From positions 682,001 to 746,000 of the forward strand of contig NZ_JXRP01000009.1 in NCBI RefSeq assembly GCF_000829435.1: a stretch of DNA of 64,000 bases, read 5' to 3'. Both the position numbers and the translations under genes were made by a program. Below the pieces are notes generated by a model, which worked only from the letters and a program-made list of their open reading frames with translations, was not told the origin of the DNA and ran no database searches. The stretch comes from Jeotgalibacillus soli (GTDB taxonomy: Bacteria; Bacillota; Bacilli; Bacillales; Jeotgalibacillaceae). Below, one piece after another: positions 32,196-42,190 of the stretch. Within the stretch, counting starts at the first letter, position 1. Every line of letters starts with the position of its first letter.

Positions 32196-32791
32196 AGATT
32201 ATCATTGAGATGATATAAGAAATAGTGGTGGAACCTTCCACTGGAATGCAATAAAAAGTCATGTTATCTTGGCAACAGAAAGAGCGATCATTTATTATAG
32301 ATAGCAAGCATTTTATATTGTTGAAATCATTATTCTTTATTAGGGCGGTGATTTCCGCCTTGTCTTCAATAGAGTCTTCTTCTTCAATGTTTGATTGTAA
32401 CTGGAAATATAGATAGATGACGATGGATGTATACGAAAGTAATATTAGATCTGAATAATAATTGGGAGAAAAGAAGACTGTTCATTTGGTAAAATGGATT
32501 GTATTGTTAAGGTAAATTCATATATAGTTAAATCACTTGAAGTGGAAAATTCATGATTATACATCCAATCTTCTCATTCATAGCGTGTGATGAATTTTTT
32601 TAAATAAGTGGAAATTTATGAAGTTCATGAGATGTTCGAAAAAAAATCAAATTTCTTATTGATAACAAAGTGCTTTCTTCGCTATTATTTATGAGGTACT
32701 GAAAAGTTTCGTTGTTTTAGGAATGATGTTTTGATTAGTACCAGCTTTCATTATGATGATTAACCAGATCTTGATAGATAGGAATGAAAAC
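32196..32791. other. Gene-free gap
   Basis: About 600 AT-rich bp without a supported coding region, terminator or repeat. The true start of the next gene is placed at 32792, so the in-frame ATG at 32753 is counted here as leader. Confidence 0.5.
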
Positions 32792-34141
32792 ATGTTACTC
32801 AATTTGCATAAAAACCATAAAATAACGCTGCTTTTTTTCTTTTTCATTGCGTTACAACCCCTAATAGATATTTTCACCACGTTTACCATAACCCAACTTG
32901 AGACAAGTGCCACTGTCGGTGTTCTAATAAGGACATTATATATGGTGTTAAGCGCACTATTCTTAATAGTGAATTATAAAGAAAGTAAATATGCCAAATA
33001 CGCTACTCTTTATTTGCTTGTTTGGGGAGCGTTCCTGCTTTTTCATTTGCTTGTAAATCATTTTTCAAAACCAAATTTTTATTTAATAGAAGAAATCAAA
33101 TTTTTAGTGAAGCTTAGTTATTTTAACGTTATCTTGTTGAACTTTGGATTTATGTTTAAATATTTTTCAAAGGATCTCCAACTTAAAAGGAGATTTATAC
33201 AAGGGATAGTAATCAGTACAAGTATTATAGGCATGGTCATGTTCATTTCAATAGTGACGAATACCAGCTTGAAAAGTTATGAATACACCAAAACTGGTTT
33301 TACTGGCTGGTTTTTTGCAGGTAATGAGTTAAGCGGGCTTTTAGCCATCATTTTACCTATTACTTTATACTTTGCCATTATGATGACAAAAGAAATAAAA
33401 CATCTTTATTTATGGATCCCCTTCATGCTTGGGGGTTACTCACTACTGATGATTGGAACAAAGGTAGGCTACGGAGCGGTTGTCATTACGTTGGGGATTG
33501 GATTAGCAAGTATTTTAATTTCGTTCTTTTTGAAAAAAGGTGAGCGTAAATTATTAAAAGTAAATGGTGCTTTCACAGCTGTATTACTTATTATACTAGG
33601 AATTATTACACCAATCGTACCCGTCTTTCAGAATACGTACGCGCACATAGAACTGCTGGATACCAAGGAAAAAGAGCAGCAGGAAAATATTGATCCAGAA
33701 GAAGAAGAAGTGGATGAACCTGAAACAAGCAGGATTGAAAATATCATGCTCAGCAGCAGGGATTTATATCTTTACCAATACGAACAATATTATCTTGAGG
33801 CCCCTGTTGGCCAAAAAATAATTGGCATGGGGTATGGCGGTAATTTCGAAAAAACGCCAAAAATGATTGAAATGGATTATTCTGATATTTTTTATTCCAT
33901 GGGACTAATAGGTGCTATCCTATACTTCTTACCGATGCTTTACTTTGGTTTTAACGTGATTAAGCGATTAATGCAAAGATTTTCCGCGGTTTTTACTCCG
34001 CATAATGCATTAATCATTTCAAGTATCTTCTTGGGACTGGGCATTGCTCATTTTGCAGGCCATGTGTTCACTTCACCAGGTGTCAGCATCTATTTGGCCA
34101 TAGCCATTACGTATTTGCATCATCACTTAGAGACCACATAA
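32792..34141 (+). CDS. Wzy polymerase / O-antigen ligase family membrane protein
   Basis: A 449-residue protein with about 10-12 membrane helices and one large outer loop (about 275-345, with an acidic run EEEEVDEPE) as in Wzy/WaaL proteins. The motif WFFAGNELSGLLAIILP and the later SDIFYSMGLIGAILYFLP are typical of the family. ATG 32792 has AGGAATG 6-7 nt upstream; the earlier ATG at 32753 has no ribosome site. With the flippase before it and the glycosyltransferases after it, it probably polymerises a surface polysaccharide or wall polymer outside the membrane. Confidence 0.8.
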   Translation: MLLNLHKNHKITLLFFFFIALQPLIDIFTTFTITQLETSATVGVLIRTLYMVLSALFLIVNYKESKYAKYATLYLLVWGAFLLFHLLVNHFSKPNFYLIEEIKFLVKLSYFNVILLNFGFMFKYFSKDLQLKRRFIQGIVISTSIIGMVMFISIVTNTSLKSYEYTKTGFTGWFFAGNELSGLLAIILPITLYFAIMMTKEIKHLYLWIPFMLGGYSLLMIGTKVGYGAVVITLGIGLASILISFFLKKGERKLLKVNGAFTAVLLIILGIITPIVPVFQNTYAHIELLDTKEKEQQENIDPEEEEVDEPETSRIENIMLSSRDLYLYQYEQYYLEAPVGQKIIGMGYGGNFEKTPKMIEMDYSDIFYSMGLIGAILYFLPMLYFGFNVIKRLMQRFSAVFTPHNALIISSIFLGLGIAHFAGHVFTSPGVSIYLAIAITYLHHHLETT

Positions 34142-34301
34142 TAAATTTGTGATTGGATCCCGACGGATTAGATGATAATACTTTTATTCCGAAAATCTAT
34201 TTACTATTATATTTATTAATATATTCAACTAATGATAAGGGTATAAAGAACCATTTTTATCATATTAAAATATCATATAGTAAATTAGTTATCTATAAAG
34301 T

Positions 34302-34342
34302 AAAATGGATACAAGGAAGATATTCCTTGTATCCATTTTTTT
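34302..34342 (+). terminator. Terminator after the Wzy-like gene
   Basis: A perfect 17-bp stem (from AAAATGGATACAAGG to CCTTGTATCCATTTT) with a 4-nt loop and trailing T run. Confidence 0.92.
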
Positions 34343-34368
34343 ATGTAGCTTAAAAGGAGTGTGTTGAA

Positions 34369-36813
34369 ATGGGCTTTTCCAATGGGAGAACGTTTTTCCC
34401 TCGTTTTTTTCAAGTGATGCTGCCATTATTAGTTGTGATGTTTATGACAGCCCCTGCCTTGGCTGATGAAAATACTACCAGTTTTCCAATGGGTGAAACT
34501 TCTATAGAATTGGGAAATCAGTGGGAAGTAAAGGTAGATAATAGTGAACAATCTACTATATCAATCTCTTCTAAGGATGAAAAACTATACTCAAATGAAA
34601 TAGCTTTTGGGAAGGTTGAAGCTCTATTTGAGACTAGTCATAATGGGAATACATTTGTAACCGTTATGTACCGATTAGACGGTTCCGGGAATATTTTGTA
34701 CTATGAAGTGCTTCAACAGGTTAATGATCAATTAGAACAAGTTTTTTCTTCAGAAATGTATGAGCGTGCTACGTTTGAGCTTTCTGGGGATGTGTTAAAG
34801 ATGACTTATCCAATCTTCGCAGAGGGTGATTCAGTGGTTGATCCAACTAGAGTCGCCGTAGATCAATACATATATGGAGAAGGAATCAAGAAGGATGTCA
34901 TTGCATCGTCGGGAAAAGAAATCAGCAAGTCTTTGCAATCTGCAAATCCGGTAACAGTTGTTGGGACAAATCCTTCTCCAGCTGAAATTAATCGTATTTT
35001 AACAGAAGAAGCGGTAAAACTAAATATTCCTCCTGAAATTGTAAAGGCTATTGCTTATCAGGAGGCTACTTGGGCACAATATTGGAATACTGGATCTGTT
35101 CCAGTGAATCATTATGAAAGTGTATGTACGCCAGAGAGAGCAGCTGTCAATAAAAATATTTTAGCATGGGATGGTACAAACGTTAAATTGGGATACGACT
35201 GCATTGGAATTGGAATTATGCAGGTATCAGACTGGCGTTCAATGCCTGAAGGACCGGCAAAACAACAATATATTGAGAAGCTTAAGACAGATATTCGTTT
35301 TAATATTTCTGAAGGATTAAAAATTTTGGAGTCAAAATGGCTTTATTCAAATTCTATTCATTCAGACGGCAAACCGCTCATTCCATCACTAAATAATAAC
35401 AACCGTGAAATGATTGATAACTGGTATTTTGCTGCAATGGCCTATAACGGAATGCTATCACGCAATGACCCCACCATTAACCCAGTTACTGCCTATCAAT
35501 CACGTATCATGAGTCATATTGAAAATTTAGGCTTAATTAAAGTGACTCCTTTTCCAATTTATGAGCTCACTACGAATATTCTTGGGGCGTCACTTTTGCG
35601 CTTTGAAAATCCTTCTTATGGTACGTCTGCTCCATTAACTACTACGAAAGCGAAGTTAACACCTGGTGTTACAGCTTATACAAATGAAGTAAATGTTAAT
35701 GTTCGTAGTATAAACAATGTAAACACTGTCTTATACAGTGTGCCAAAAGGGACGCAAGTAACGGTATTATCTGGTCAAACACAATACCCAAATTCATTGA
35801 ATAACCACTTTACATTTGTTCCTGTCAAATTGGCAAGTGGACAAACTGGTTATATCACATCTAGTTACTTAGATCCAACTAAGAGTGTTAAGTCCTATTC
35901 ACTTGCTGGTTTACGACGTTATGAAACTGGCGTCAGCATTTCAAATCATGGCTGGCAGCGAGAGCAGCCACAAGCAGTCGTTTTAGGACGCGGAGATCTG
36001 CCGATTGATTCATTAACAGGCAGCGTGCTTGCAGCGCATCTTGACTCGCCGTTGCTATTGACCATGACAGATGCTTTGCCAGAGGCCGTTATGAATGAAA
36101 TTATTCGATTGAAGCCTCAAACCGTCTATTTGCTAGGCGGGGAAGGCGCAATCTCTAAAAATGTTGAGAACTATCTTACCACGCAAATGGGACTGACAGT
36201 AAAACGACTGAATGGAGCTAATCGTAATCAAACAGCTTCATCCGTGGCGAATGAATTTACTGGAACATCAGTGAATGAAATTTTCTTGGCTACTGGAAAT
36301 GAAAAATCACCAGATGCATTGTCCATTGCACCTTACGCTGGATCTCAATCCATACCGATTTTGTTAACAGATGTTAATAAACTGCCAGCTGAAGTTGTTC
36401 AGTTTATTAAAGCCAAAAATGTAAAGAAAGTAACAATCATTGGCGGGGTTGGTCCTGTTTCAAACAATGTAGCGGCTGAGCTTAGAGGATTAGGTGCTGA
36501 GGTTATTCGTGTTAGTGGAAGTGACCGATATGCAACAAGTGTAGAGATTGCTAAAAAATACTACCCTCAAAATGAGGAATTAACACATGTCTTCTTTGCA
36601 CGTGGTGATGAGATTGTTGATGCTTTATCAGGATCAGCGATGGCAGCAAAATACAACTCGCCTATTATTCTTACAAGAAGCACAGCAATTCCACCTCAGG
36701 TTTCAACTTATCTTAACAGTGTAAATGCGATTCCAACCTATTTCTATTTAGGTTCTGAAAATGTTATCACGCCTCAGGTAAGACAAGGTCTGGAAAAAAA
36801 TGTTTTAAATTAA
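34369..36813 (+). CDS. Secreted SLT-type transglycosylase with SH3 and CWB2 domains
   Basis: An 814-residue exported protein. Signal peptide (1-32, ALA-D), a ~150-residue N-terminal beta-rich region that I do not recognise, then a lysozyme-like SLT fold (about 205-385) with the probable catalytic Glu232 in IVKAIAYQEATW and the GIGIMQVSDW and YFAAMAYNGM motifs. An SH3b-type segment (about 435-505: NVNVRSINNVNTVLYSVPKGTQV split by a loop) and three CWB2 repeats (about 520-814) follow. Such enzymes cut the MurNAc-GlcNAc bond. It sits inside the polymer biosynthesis locus and has its own terminator. One odd point is the loss of the usual R-x-E-T start in some CWB2 units (RNQTAS). Confidence 0.85.
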   Translation: MGFSNGRTFFPRFFQVMLPLLVVMFMTAPALADENTTSFPMGETSIELGNQWEVKVDNSEQSTISISSKDEKLYSNEIAFGKVEALFETSHNGNTFVTVMYRLDGSGNILYYEVLQQVNDQLEQVFSSEMYERATFELSGDVLKMTYPIFAEGDSVVDPTRVAVDQYIYGEGIKKDVIASSGKEISKSLQSANPVTVVGTNPSPAEINRILTEEAVKLNIPPEIVKAIAYQEATWAQYWNTGSVPVNHYESVCTPERAAVNKNILAWDGTNVKLGYDCIGIGIMQVSDWRSMPEGPAKQQYIEKLKTDIRFNISEGLKILESKWLYSNSIHSDGKPLIPSLNNNNREMIDNWYFAAMAYNGMLSRNDPTINPVTAYQSRIMSHIENLGLIKVTPFPIYELTTNILGASLLRFENPSYGTSAPLTTTKAKLTPGVTAYTNEVNVNVRSINNVNTVLYSVPKGTQVTVLSGQTQYPNSLNNHFTFVPVKLASGQTGYITSSYLDPTKSVKSYSLAGLRRYETGVSISNHGWQREQPQAVVLGRGDLPIDSLTGSVLAAHLDSPLLLTMTDALPEAVMNEIIRLKPQTVYLLGGEGAISKNVENYLTTQMGLTVKRLNGANRNQTASSVANEFTGTSVNEIFLATGNEKSPDALSIAPYAGSQSIPILLTDVNKLPAEVVQFIKAKNVKKVTIIGGVGPVSNNVAAELRGLGAEVIRVSGSDRYATSVEIAKKYYPQNEELTHVFFARGDEIVDALSGSAMAAKYNSPIILTRSTAIPPQVSTYLNSVNAIPTYFYLGSENVITPQVRQGLEKNVLN

Positions 36814-36823
36814 TACTTTCATT

Positions 36824-36858
36824 AAAATCCGAATGAAATACTTTCATTCGGATTTTTT
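36824..36858 (+). terminator. Terminator of the CWB2 transglycosylase gene
   Basis: AAAATCCGAATGAAA and TTTCATTCGGATTTT form a perfect 15-bp stem with a 3-nt loop, then TT. The gap on to 37218 has no gene. Confidence 0.92.
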
Positions 36859-37218
36859 GTAATCAAAATATCATAAAAAGTAATAACATCTTAAGGCTTA
36901 GATATATTATAATATTCTTTGATTGTTTAAAGTGATAAGTAAAATCGTTTTACTTGATGCGTTCAAAATCGATAAAAAAGAAGAATTTTTGAGCCTATTT
37001 CTGCTTTATGCATACAATTGATCATATCGGGTATCTAAAAGTAATCTGTACTAAATCCTGATTTGCCCTGCTGCATTCTTATATAAGAGAGAAAAGAATT
37101 TATTAAAACAAAACAGGGTATCTTATGGAACAATGAGAAGAGACTTATGCTTTGAATTTGTTCAAGGATATCCTGCAATACACGATTCTGGAATATTTAT
37201 AGGGTTAGTCAATCAGGT

Positions 37219-37247
37219 TTTACACAAAGTTATAATTTCTGTATAAT
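37219..37247 (+). promoter_or_regulatory. Sigma-A promoter of the UDP-ManNAc dehydrogenase operon
   Basis: TTTACA (37219-37224) and TATAAT (37242-37247) with 17-bp spacing. Transcription would start near 37254, which supports translation from ATG 37286 rather than the ORF start at 37253. Confidence 0.72.
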
Positions 37248-37285
37248 TCACAGTGGTTTATATGAAAAGACAAGGAGATTTTTTT

Positions 37286-38560
37286 ATGAAAAAGATATGT
37301 ATTATTGGTTTGGGATATATTGGATTGCCAACTTCAGTCATGTTTGCCAATAACGGTTTTAAAGTCCATGGTGTAGATGTAAATGAGTCAGTTATTTCTA
37401 GCCTCTCTAAAGGTGAAGTTCATATTATTGAGCCAGGGCTAAAGGAATTACTTAATTCAGCAATTGATAAAAATACATTTACAGCTTCAACAACACCTGA
37501 AGAAGCTGATGTTTTTATCATTGCCGTTCCATCTCCGATTAACGAAGATAAATCTGCAAATTTAAAATATGTTGAGGAAGCGACAAAATCAATTGTGCCT
37601 TTCCTAAGAAAAGGAAACTTGGTGATTTTGGAGTCAACGGTGCCACCAAGAACTGTAGAGGATGTAATGCTTCCAGTACTAGAGAAAACAGGCTTCCAAA
37701 TTGGCGATGAATTATTCGTCTCCCATTCTCCTGAACGTGTAATTCCAGGTAAAGTATTCACTGAACTGGTTGAAAATGACCGCATTGTAGGAGGAATTAA
37801 TTCTGTTTCTTCAGAAATGACGGTAGAACTTTACAAAACTTTTGTTAAAGGAACCATTCACGTTACGGATGCCACTACTGCCGAGCTAGTAAAGGTAATT
37901 GAAAATACGTATCGAGATATAAATATTGCGTTTGCGAATGAGCTGGCGAAAATTAGTGACCAAATAGGTGTGAACGTATGGGAAGCCATTCACTTTGCCA
38001 ATTTCCATCCACGTGTAAATATTCACCTTCCTGGACCAGGAGTAGGCGGACATTGTATTGCTGTAGATCCGTGGTTCTTGGTAGAAAAACAACCGGAACT
38101 GGCCCAAATCATTCATTTAGCTCGCAACACAAATGATTCGATGCCTTCTTACACGGTTGGTCGAGTTAAAGCTGTACTAAAAGAAAATGGTGTTCAAAAC
38201 GGAAAGGTTGCCGTATTAGGGCTTGCTTTCAAAGCAAATATAGATGATATTCGTGAAAGTCCATCAATGGAAGTTATTCGTCACCTAAGAGAAGAAAATA
38301 TTTCGTTTACTGCATTTGATCCGCATAACAACAAAATGTCCTTCCCAGAACAAGTAGATTCGTTAGAAGCTGCTATTTCAGCTACAGATCTTATTCTTAT
38401 TTTAACGGATCATCAAATTTTTAAGGATTTAGATGCAAAAACCATTCAACATTTACCTTCAACGCCAATGATACTTGATACGAAAAACTGTATCGATCGT
38501 TCATCATGGGAACATGGAGGCTTTAAAGTGTATAAATTAGGTGATTCTAAGAACGTATAA
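37286..38560 (+). CDS. wecC: UDP-N-acetyl-D-mannosamine dehydrogenase (WecC-type)
   Basis: A 424-residue nucleotide-sugar dehydrogenase that oxidises a UDP-hexose C6 hydroxyl to the acid in two NAD steps. The N-terminal Rossmann motif KICIIGLGYIGLPTSVMFA, the PSPINEDKSANL segment, ESTVPPRT, and the catalytic Cys257 in GVGGHCIAVDPWF, followed by VLGLAFKANIDDIRESPS, are those of the WecC/ManNAc branch. UDP-glucose dehydrogenase (TuaD/YwqF) differs in these motifs. AAGGAGAT precedes ATG 37286. The product, UDP-ManNAcA, would feed an anionic wall polymer together with TagA encoded next. B. subtilis PtkA is known to act on such enzymes. Confidence 0.85.
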   Translation: MKKICIIGLGYIGLPTSVMFANNGFKVHGVDVNESVISSLSKGEVHIIEPGLKELLNSAIDKNTFTASTTPEEADVFIIAVPSPINEDKSANLKYVEEATKSIVPFLRKGNLVILESTVPPRTVEDVMLPVLEKTGFQIGDELFVSHSPERVIPGKVFTELVENDRIVGGINSVSSEMTVELYKTFVKGTIHVTDATTAELVKVIENTYRDINIAFANELAKISDQIGVNVWEAIHFANFHPRVNIHLPGPGVGGHCIAVDPWFLVEKQPELAQIIHLARNTNDSMPSYTVGRVKAVLKENGVQNGKVAVLGLAFKANIDDIRESPSMEVIRHLREENISFTAFDPHNNKMSFPEQVDSLEAAISATDLILILTDHQIFKDLDAKTIQHLPSTPMILDTKNCIDRSSWEHGGFKVYKLGDSKNV

Positions 38561-38621
38561 TGCATTTCATTATTATGCCTTAAGCAGGCAGCGGTTATGA
38601 GTTGCAGAGAGGTAGGACGGT

Positions 38622-39350
38622 ATGAATCTGAAAGAGGAAATTTTAGGCGTGAACGTAACGGCATTACCGATAGAGACGTTACTTGAAGATATAGATCGTC
38701 GTATTGAGAATAAAGACAAAGGGCGAATCGTGGCCATTAATCCTGAAAAGATCATGATGGCTCAAAAAGATCCCGAGCTTTCTAAGCTCCTTAATGACTC
38801 CGCTTATCAGATTCCTGATGGTGTGGGGGTTTCTATTGCGTCAAAACTATTAGGCGGGTCCATACGCTGGCGTATTACCGGCGTTGGTATGATGGAGAAT
38901 TTATTGCAGCGTGCAAGCGAAAAGCAATATCGGGTTTTCTTCTATGGAGCAAAAGAAGAAACGGTTGTAAAAGCCATTGGAAAAATTAAACAGCTTCATC
39001 CTGAAATTCAAGTCGCAGGCTATTTAAATGGGTATGAAAAAGATGACAGTGTAATCATTGATCGTATCAATGAGGCAAATGCAGACATTGTTTTCGTTGC
39101 TTTGGGCAGCCCAAGACAAGAGCTATTTATTGAAAGAAATATGGACAAACTTTCACCTGCGATTTATCAAGGAGTTGGCGGCAGCTTTGATGTTTTCAGC
39201 GGTAATGTAAAAAGAGCGCCAATCTTTTTCCGAAAATTAGGTCTGGAATGGCTGTACCGTCTCATCAGTCAGCCATCGCGTTTAAAGCGCCAGCTCGCAC
39301 TTCCACGCTTTTTGCTCTTAATCCTTAAGCAAAAGAAAAGGAACGCTTAA
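38622..39350 (+). CDS. tagA: WecG/TagA/CpsF-family glycosyltransferase
   Basis: A GT26 enzyme of 242 residues. In B. subtilis TagA adds ManNAc to GlcNAc-PP-undecaprenol, the second step of the wall teichoic acid linkage unit. Family motifs visible are ILGVNVTALPIETLL, VAINPEKIMMAQKDPEL with the catalytic Asp in IPDGVGVSIASKLLGG, RVFFYGAKEETV, and the C-terminal GVGGSFDVFSGNVKRAP followed by GLEWLYRLISQPSR. It lies 61 nt after the WecC-type gene and 1 nt before the next glycosyltransferase. The linked dehydrogenase suggests the transferred sugar could instead be ManNAcA (WecG-like). Confidence 0.87.
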   Translation: MNLKEEILGVNVTALPIETLLEDIDRRIENKDKGRIVAINPEKIMMAQKDPELSKLLNDSAYQIPDGVGVSIASKLLGGSIRWRITGVGMMENLLQRASEKQYRVFFYGAKEETVVKAIGKIKQLHPEIQVAGYLNGYEKDDSVIIDRINEANADIVFVALGSPRQELFIERNMDKLSPAIYQGVGGSFDVFSGNVKRAPIFFRKLGLEWLYRLISQPSRLKRQLALPRFLLLILKQKKRNA

Positions 39351-39351
39351 T

Positions 39352-40458
39352 ATGAAAATCTTACATGTTATTAGCGGGGGCGAAACTGGGGGATCAAAAA
39401 ACCATGTCTTATCGTTATTTGAAAGCAGCTCAAGTCATGACATGATGCTGGCTGTTTTTCAAAAGGGGAAGCTATATGAAGAAGCGCTGGCAAAAGGGAT
39501 AAACGTCACTCTTTTTAGTCAAAAAAACCGATATGATTTATCTTTGCTATCCAATATACGGTCATTTATTGCCAAAAACAACATTGACATTGTTCATAGC
39601 CACGGGGCTCGTGCAAATCTGTTTATTCGATTGATAAAATTAACATCATCGTTTAAATGGGTCGTGACTGTTCATAGTGACCCTGATTTGGATTTTATGC
39701 ACAATAAAAAAATGAGTACTATTTTTGCTAAGCTTAACAAATGGTCATTGGCAAAAACGGATAAGATTTTCGCTGTATCTGAACGATTTAAATCGATGGT
39801 AAAAAAATATGGTATACCTGACAACAAAATTGTTACAATTTACAATGGGATTTCTTTTGATCAGGGGAAAGTAACAACATCACCTAGTCGTAAGGATTTT
39901 TCATTAGGTGAGGACGATTTTGTTGCAGCGATCGTGGCGCGTCTTCATCCCGTGAAGGGACATTTGACCTTATTTAAAGCGATAGCTGATGTAAAGAAAC
40001 AAATAAAAGTGACTGTTCTCATAGTAGGAGAAGGGGATCTAAAGGATTCTCTTGAACAGGAAGCACGTCAATTAGGGATCCAAGACCAAATTCGTTTTCT
40101 TGGATTTCGAACCGATATTGGAGAAATATTTTCTATATCAGATGTGTCATTATTAACATCAAAAAGCGAAAGCTTCCCACTCGTCTTGTTAGAATCGGCT
40201 CGAGAAGGTACACCGATTATAACAACAGATGTTGGGGGAGTTCGCCAGTTGATTCCTGATTCATCCTATGGCTGGGTCATACCGGTTGAGGATGCAGCTG
40301 CTTTGAGTAATGCGCTGATACAGGCAAATCAAGAAAAGGTCACTGGAGAGCTAAGTGTGAAGGGCAAGCATTTAAAAAAATATGCTGAAAGCCATTTTTC
40401 CTTACAGCACCTCCAAGAATCAATTGCGAAGGAATATAATAAAATTTATGCAGAGTGA
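39352..40458 (+). CDS. GT4-family glycosyltransferase
   Basis: A cytoplasmic GT-B enzyme of 368 residues. The N-terminal half opens KILHVISGGETGGSKNHVLSL and has IVHSHGARANL; the C-terminal half carries ARLHPVKGH and the donor-binding E-x7-E region SESFPLVLLESAREGTPII followed by TTDVGGVRQLI. It begins 1 nt after tagA stops, so the two are translationally linked, and it probably adds the third sugar to the lipid-linked chain. The sugar cannot be read from the sequence. Confidence 0.85.
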   Translation: MKILHVISGGETGGSKNHVLSLFESSSSHDMMLAVFQKGKLYEEALAKGINVTLFSQKNRYDLSLLSNIRSFIAKNNIDIVHSHGARANLFIRLIKLTSSFKWVVTVHSDPDLDFMHNKKMSTIFAKLNKWSLAKTDKIFAVSERFKSMVKKYGIPDNKIVTIYNGISFDQGKVTTSPSRKDFSLGEDDFVAAIVARLHPVKGHLTLFKAIADVKKQIKVTVLIVGEGDLKDSLEQEARQLGIQDQIRFLGFRTDIGEIFSISDVSLLTSKSESFPLVLLESAREGTPIITTDVGGVRQLIPDSSYGWVIPVEDAAALSNALIQANQEKVTGELSVKGKHLKKYAESHFSLQHLQESIAKEYNKIYAE

Positions 40459-40559
40459 AACTTATCTCAAAATCATTCGTCAAAGTATATAGACATCAAA
40501 TTCAATACATGCTTTGAATGAGAATAGCTATAGAGAAATGTTTCATTTGTTCTGAATCA

Positions 40560-40568
40560 TGGTATAAT
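40560..40568 (+). promoter_or_regulatory. Extended -10 promoter of tagO
   Basis: TG-G-TATAAT matches the extended -10 consensus; the -35 region is weak. It lies about 90 bp before the tagO start codon. Confidence 0.55.
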
Positions 40569-40656
40569 ATACAAGGCGTATCGTTTCGCCTGCATTCAAT
40601 AGTATATAATCTAAACATTGTCCTTAAGGCAATTCGTTTTATGAAGGAGGGAACGC

Positions 40657-41700
40657 ATGCTATATGTAGCCTTGATAGTGGTTTTTCTTTTATCGATACT
40701 TTTAACACCACTTGTAAAGAAATTTTCGATTGCAATTGGTGCTACAGATACTCCAGATCACCGAAAAGTTCATAAAACAATCATGCCTCGTATGGGAGGA
40801 TTAGCGATATATTTAAGTTTTCTTATAGGTATATTGATTATTCAGCCTGCAGGAGATAGTACATGGCCCATTATCGTTGGGGCAACCATTATTATTATTA
40901 CCGGAGCATTAGATGATCGGTTTCAATTATCGCCTAAGCTTAAGCTTTTAGGGCAGTTACTAGCAGCTTTAGTTGTGATTTTATGGGGCGGCATTCAAGT
41001 TGAATATATTAACCTTCCATTTAGTGGAGGCGTACTAGAATTTGGATACTTAAGTGTACCTTTAACACTTCTCTGGATTGTTGGTATTACGAATGCAATT
41101 AATTTAATTGATGGTCTCGACGGTTTAGCGGCTGGTGTATCCTCGATTGCGTTAATCACCATTTCAGGAATGGCGATTATCATGGGTGATACATATGTAG
41201 CTATTTTTGGATCCATCTTAGCAGCCAGTACACTAGGTTTTTTACTGTATAATTTTCATCCGGCAAAAATTTTCATGGGTGATACTGGAGCACTGTTCTT
41301 GGGATTCATGATATCCGTTTTGGCACTTCTTGGGTTTAAAAACGTTACGGTTATATCTTTTTTGATACCTATTTTGATTCTAGGTGTACCAATATCCGAT
41401 ACCTTTTTTGCCATTATGAGAAGGATTTTAAATAAACAGCCTATTTCTGCACCAGATAAATCACATTTGCATCATTGCTTATTGAGAGTCGGTTTCTCCC
41501 ATAAGGAAACAGTATTAATTATTTATGGAATTGCCGCTATGTTCAGCATGTCTGCCTTTATCTTTTCTCAATCAACGCGATTAGGTGCGGTATTGATTAT
41601 CATCGTTGTACTGATTGCAATTGAAGTTATTGTAGAAAGTATTGGTTTATTAGGAAAAGACTATAAACCGTTACTCAGACTGGTGAGAGATAGAAAATAG
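40657..41700 (+). CDS. tagO: Undecaprenyl-phosphate GlcNAc-1-phosphate transferase
   Basis: A polytopic membrane enzyme (347 residues, about 10-11 helices) that starts wall polymer synthesis by moving GlcNAc-1-P from UDP-GlcNAc to undecaprenyl phosphate. Motifs of the MraY/WecA/TagO family are complete: DTPDHRKVHKTIMPRMGG, DDRFQLSPKLKLLGQ, NAINLIDGLDGLAAG, FMGDTGALFLGF and the His-rich DKSHLHHCLLR. The ATG at 40657 follows AAGGAGGG. Its place, followed by the LCP gene and yvyE-degSU, matches the B. subtilis tagO region. Confidence 0.92.
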   Translation: MLYVALIVVFLLSILLTPLVKKFSIAIGATDTPDHRKVHKTIMPRMGGLAIYLSFLIGILIIQPAGDSTWPIIVGATIIIITGALDDRFQLSPKLKLLGQLLAALVVILWGGIQVEYINLPFSGGVLEFGYLSVPLTLLWIVGITNAINLIDGLDGLAAGVSSIALITISGMAIIMGDTYVAIFGSILAASTLGFLLYNFHPAKIFMGDTGALFLGFMISVLALLGFKNVTVISFLIPILILGVPISDTFFAIMRRILNKQPISAPDKSHLHHCLLRVGFSHKETVLIIYGIAAMFSMSAFIFSQSTRLGAVLIIIVVLIAIEVIVESIGLLGKDYKPLLRLVRDRK

Positions 41701-41717
41701 ATTAATAGATTTCTCCT

Positions 41718-41763
41718 AAAAACCTGTGTAAAAAAGGATCTTCCTTTTCGCACAGGTTTTTTA
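41718..41763 (+). terminator. Terminator of tagO
   Basis: AAAAACCTGTG and CACAGGTTTTT pair, with an inner AAAAGGA/TCCTTTT stem and a terminal T run. Confidence 0.88.
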
Positions 41764-42190
41764 TAAGCGGAAAAATATTAAGATGAACAGTGAAGCTGTC
41801 TCTCGAAGCAGGAGAAATTGTATTGTTATTTCATCATTTGGATTTTACTCATTATGCCTGCCAGCAGCGTGAAAAACATTATTGCCAGCAGTCTTTTTTA
41901 TATAGGAGATCCATGAACAGAGTGGTGTGGACAGCTTTTGAGGATTAGATGCAATGTATAACCCGGAGCCATAATTTTTTTAATCATTAATAGCATAATG
42001 CGTTAGGAAATGGTTCATAAAGGGGATACAGTAATAAGGATAAAAGAAGGATTTGAACATATGACGATAGGATTTTGATTAAGCGTGGCGACCGAAATTA
42101 ATACATAACGTGGGAGGCTGCTAGTTTCTAAAAAAGAAAGCGTAAACTTTTCATTTATCCTGTTAAGCTAACCAATAATAGTCGTTAAAT
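41764..42190. other. Gene-free gap
   Basis: About 430 bp between the convergent tagO and LCP gene terminators with no supported coding region or repeat. Confidence 0.5.
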
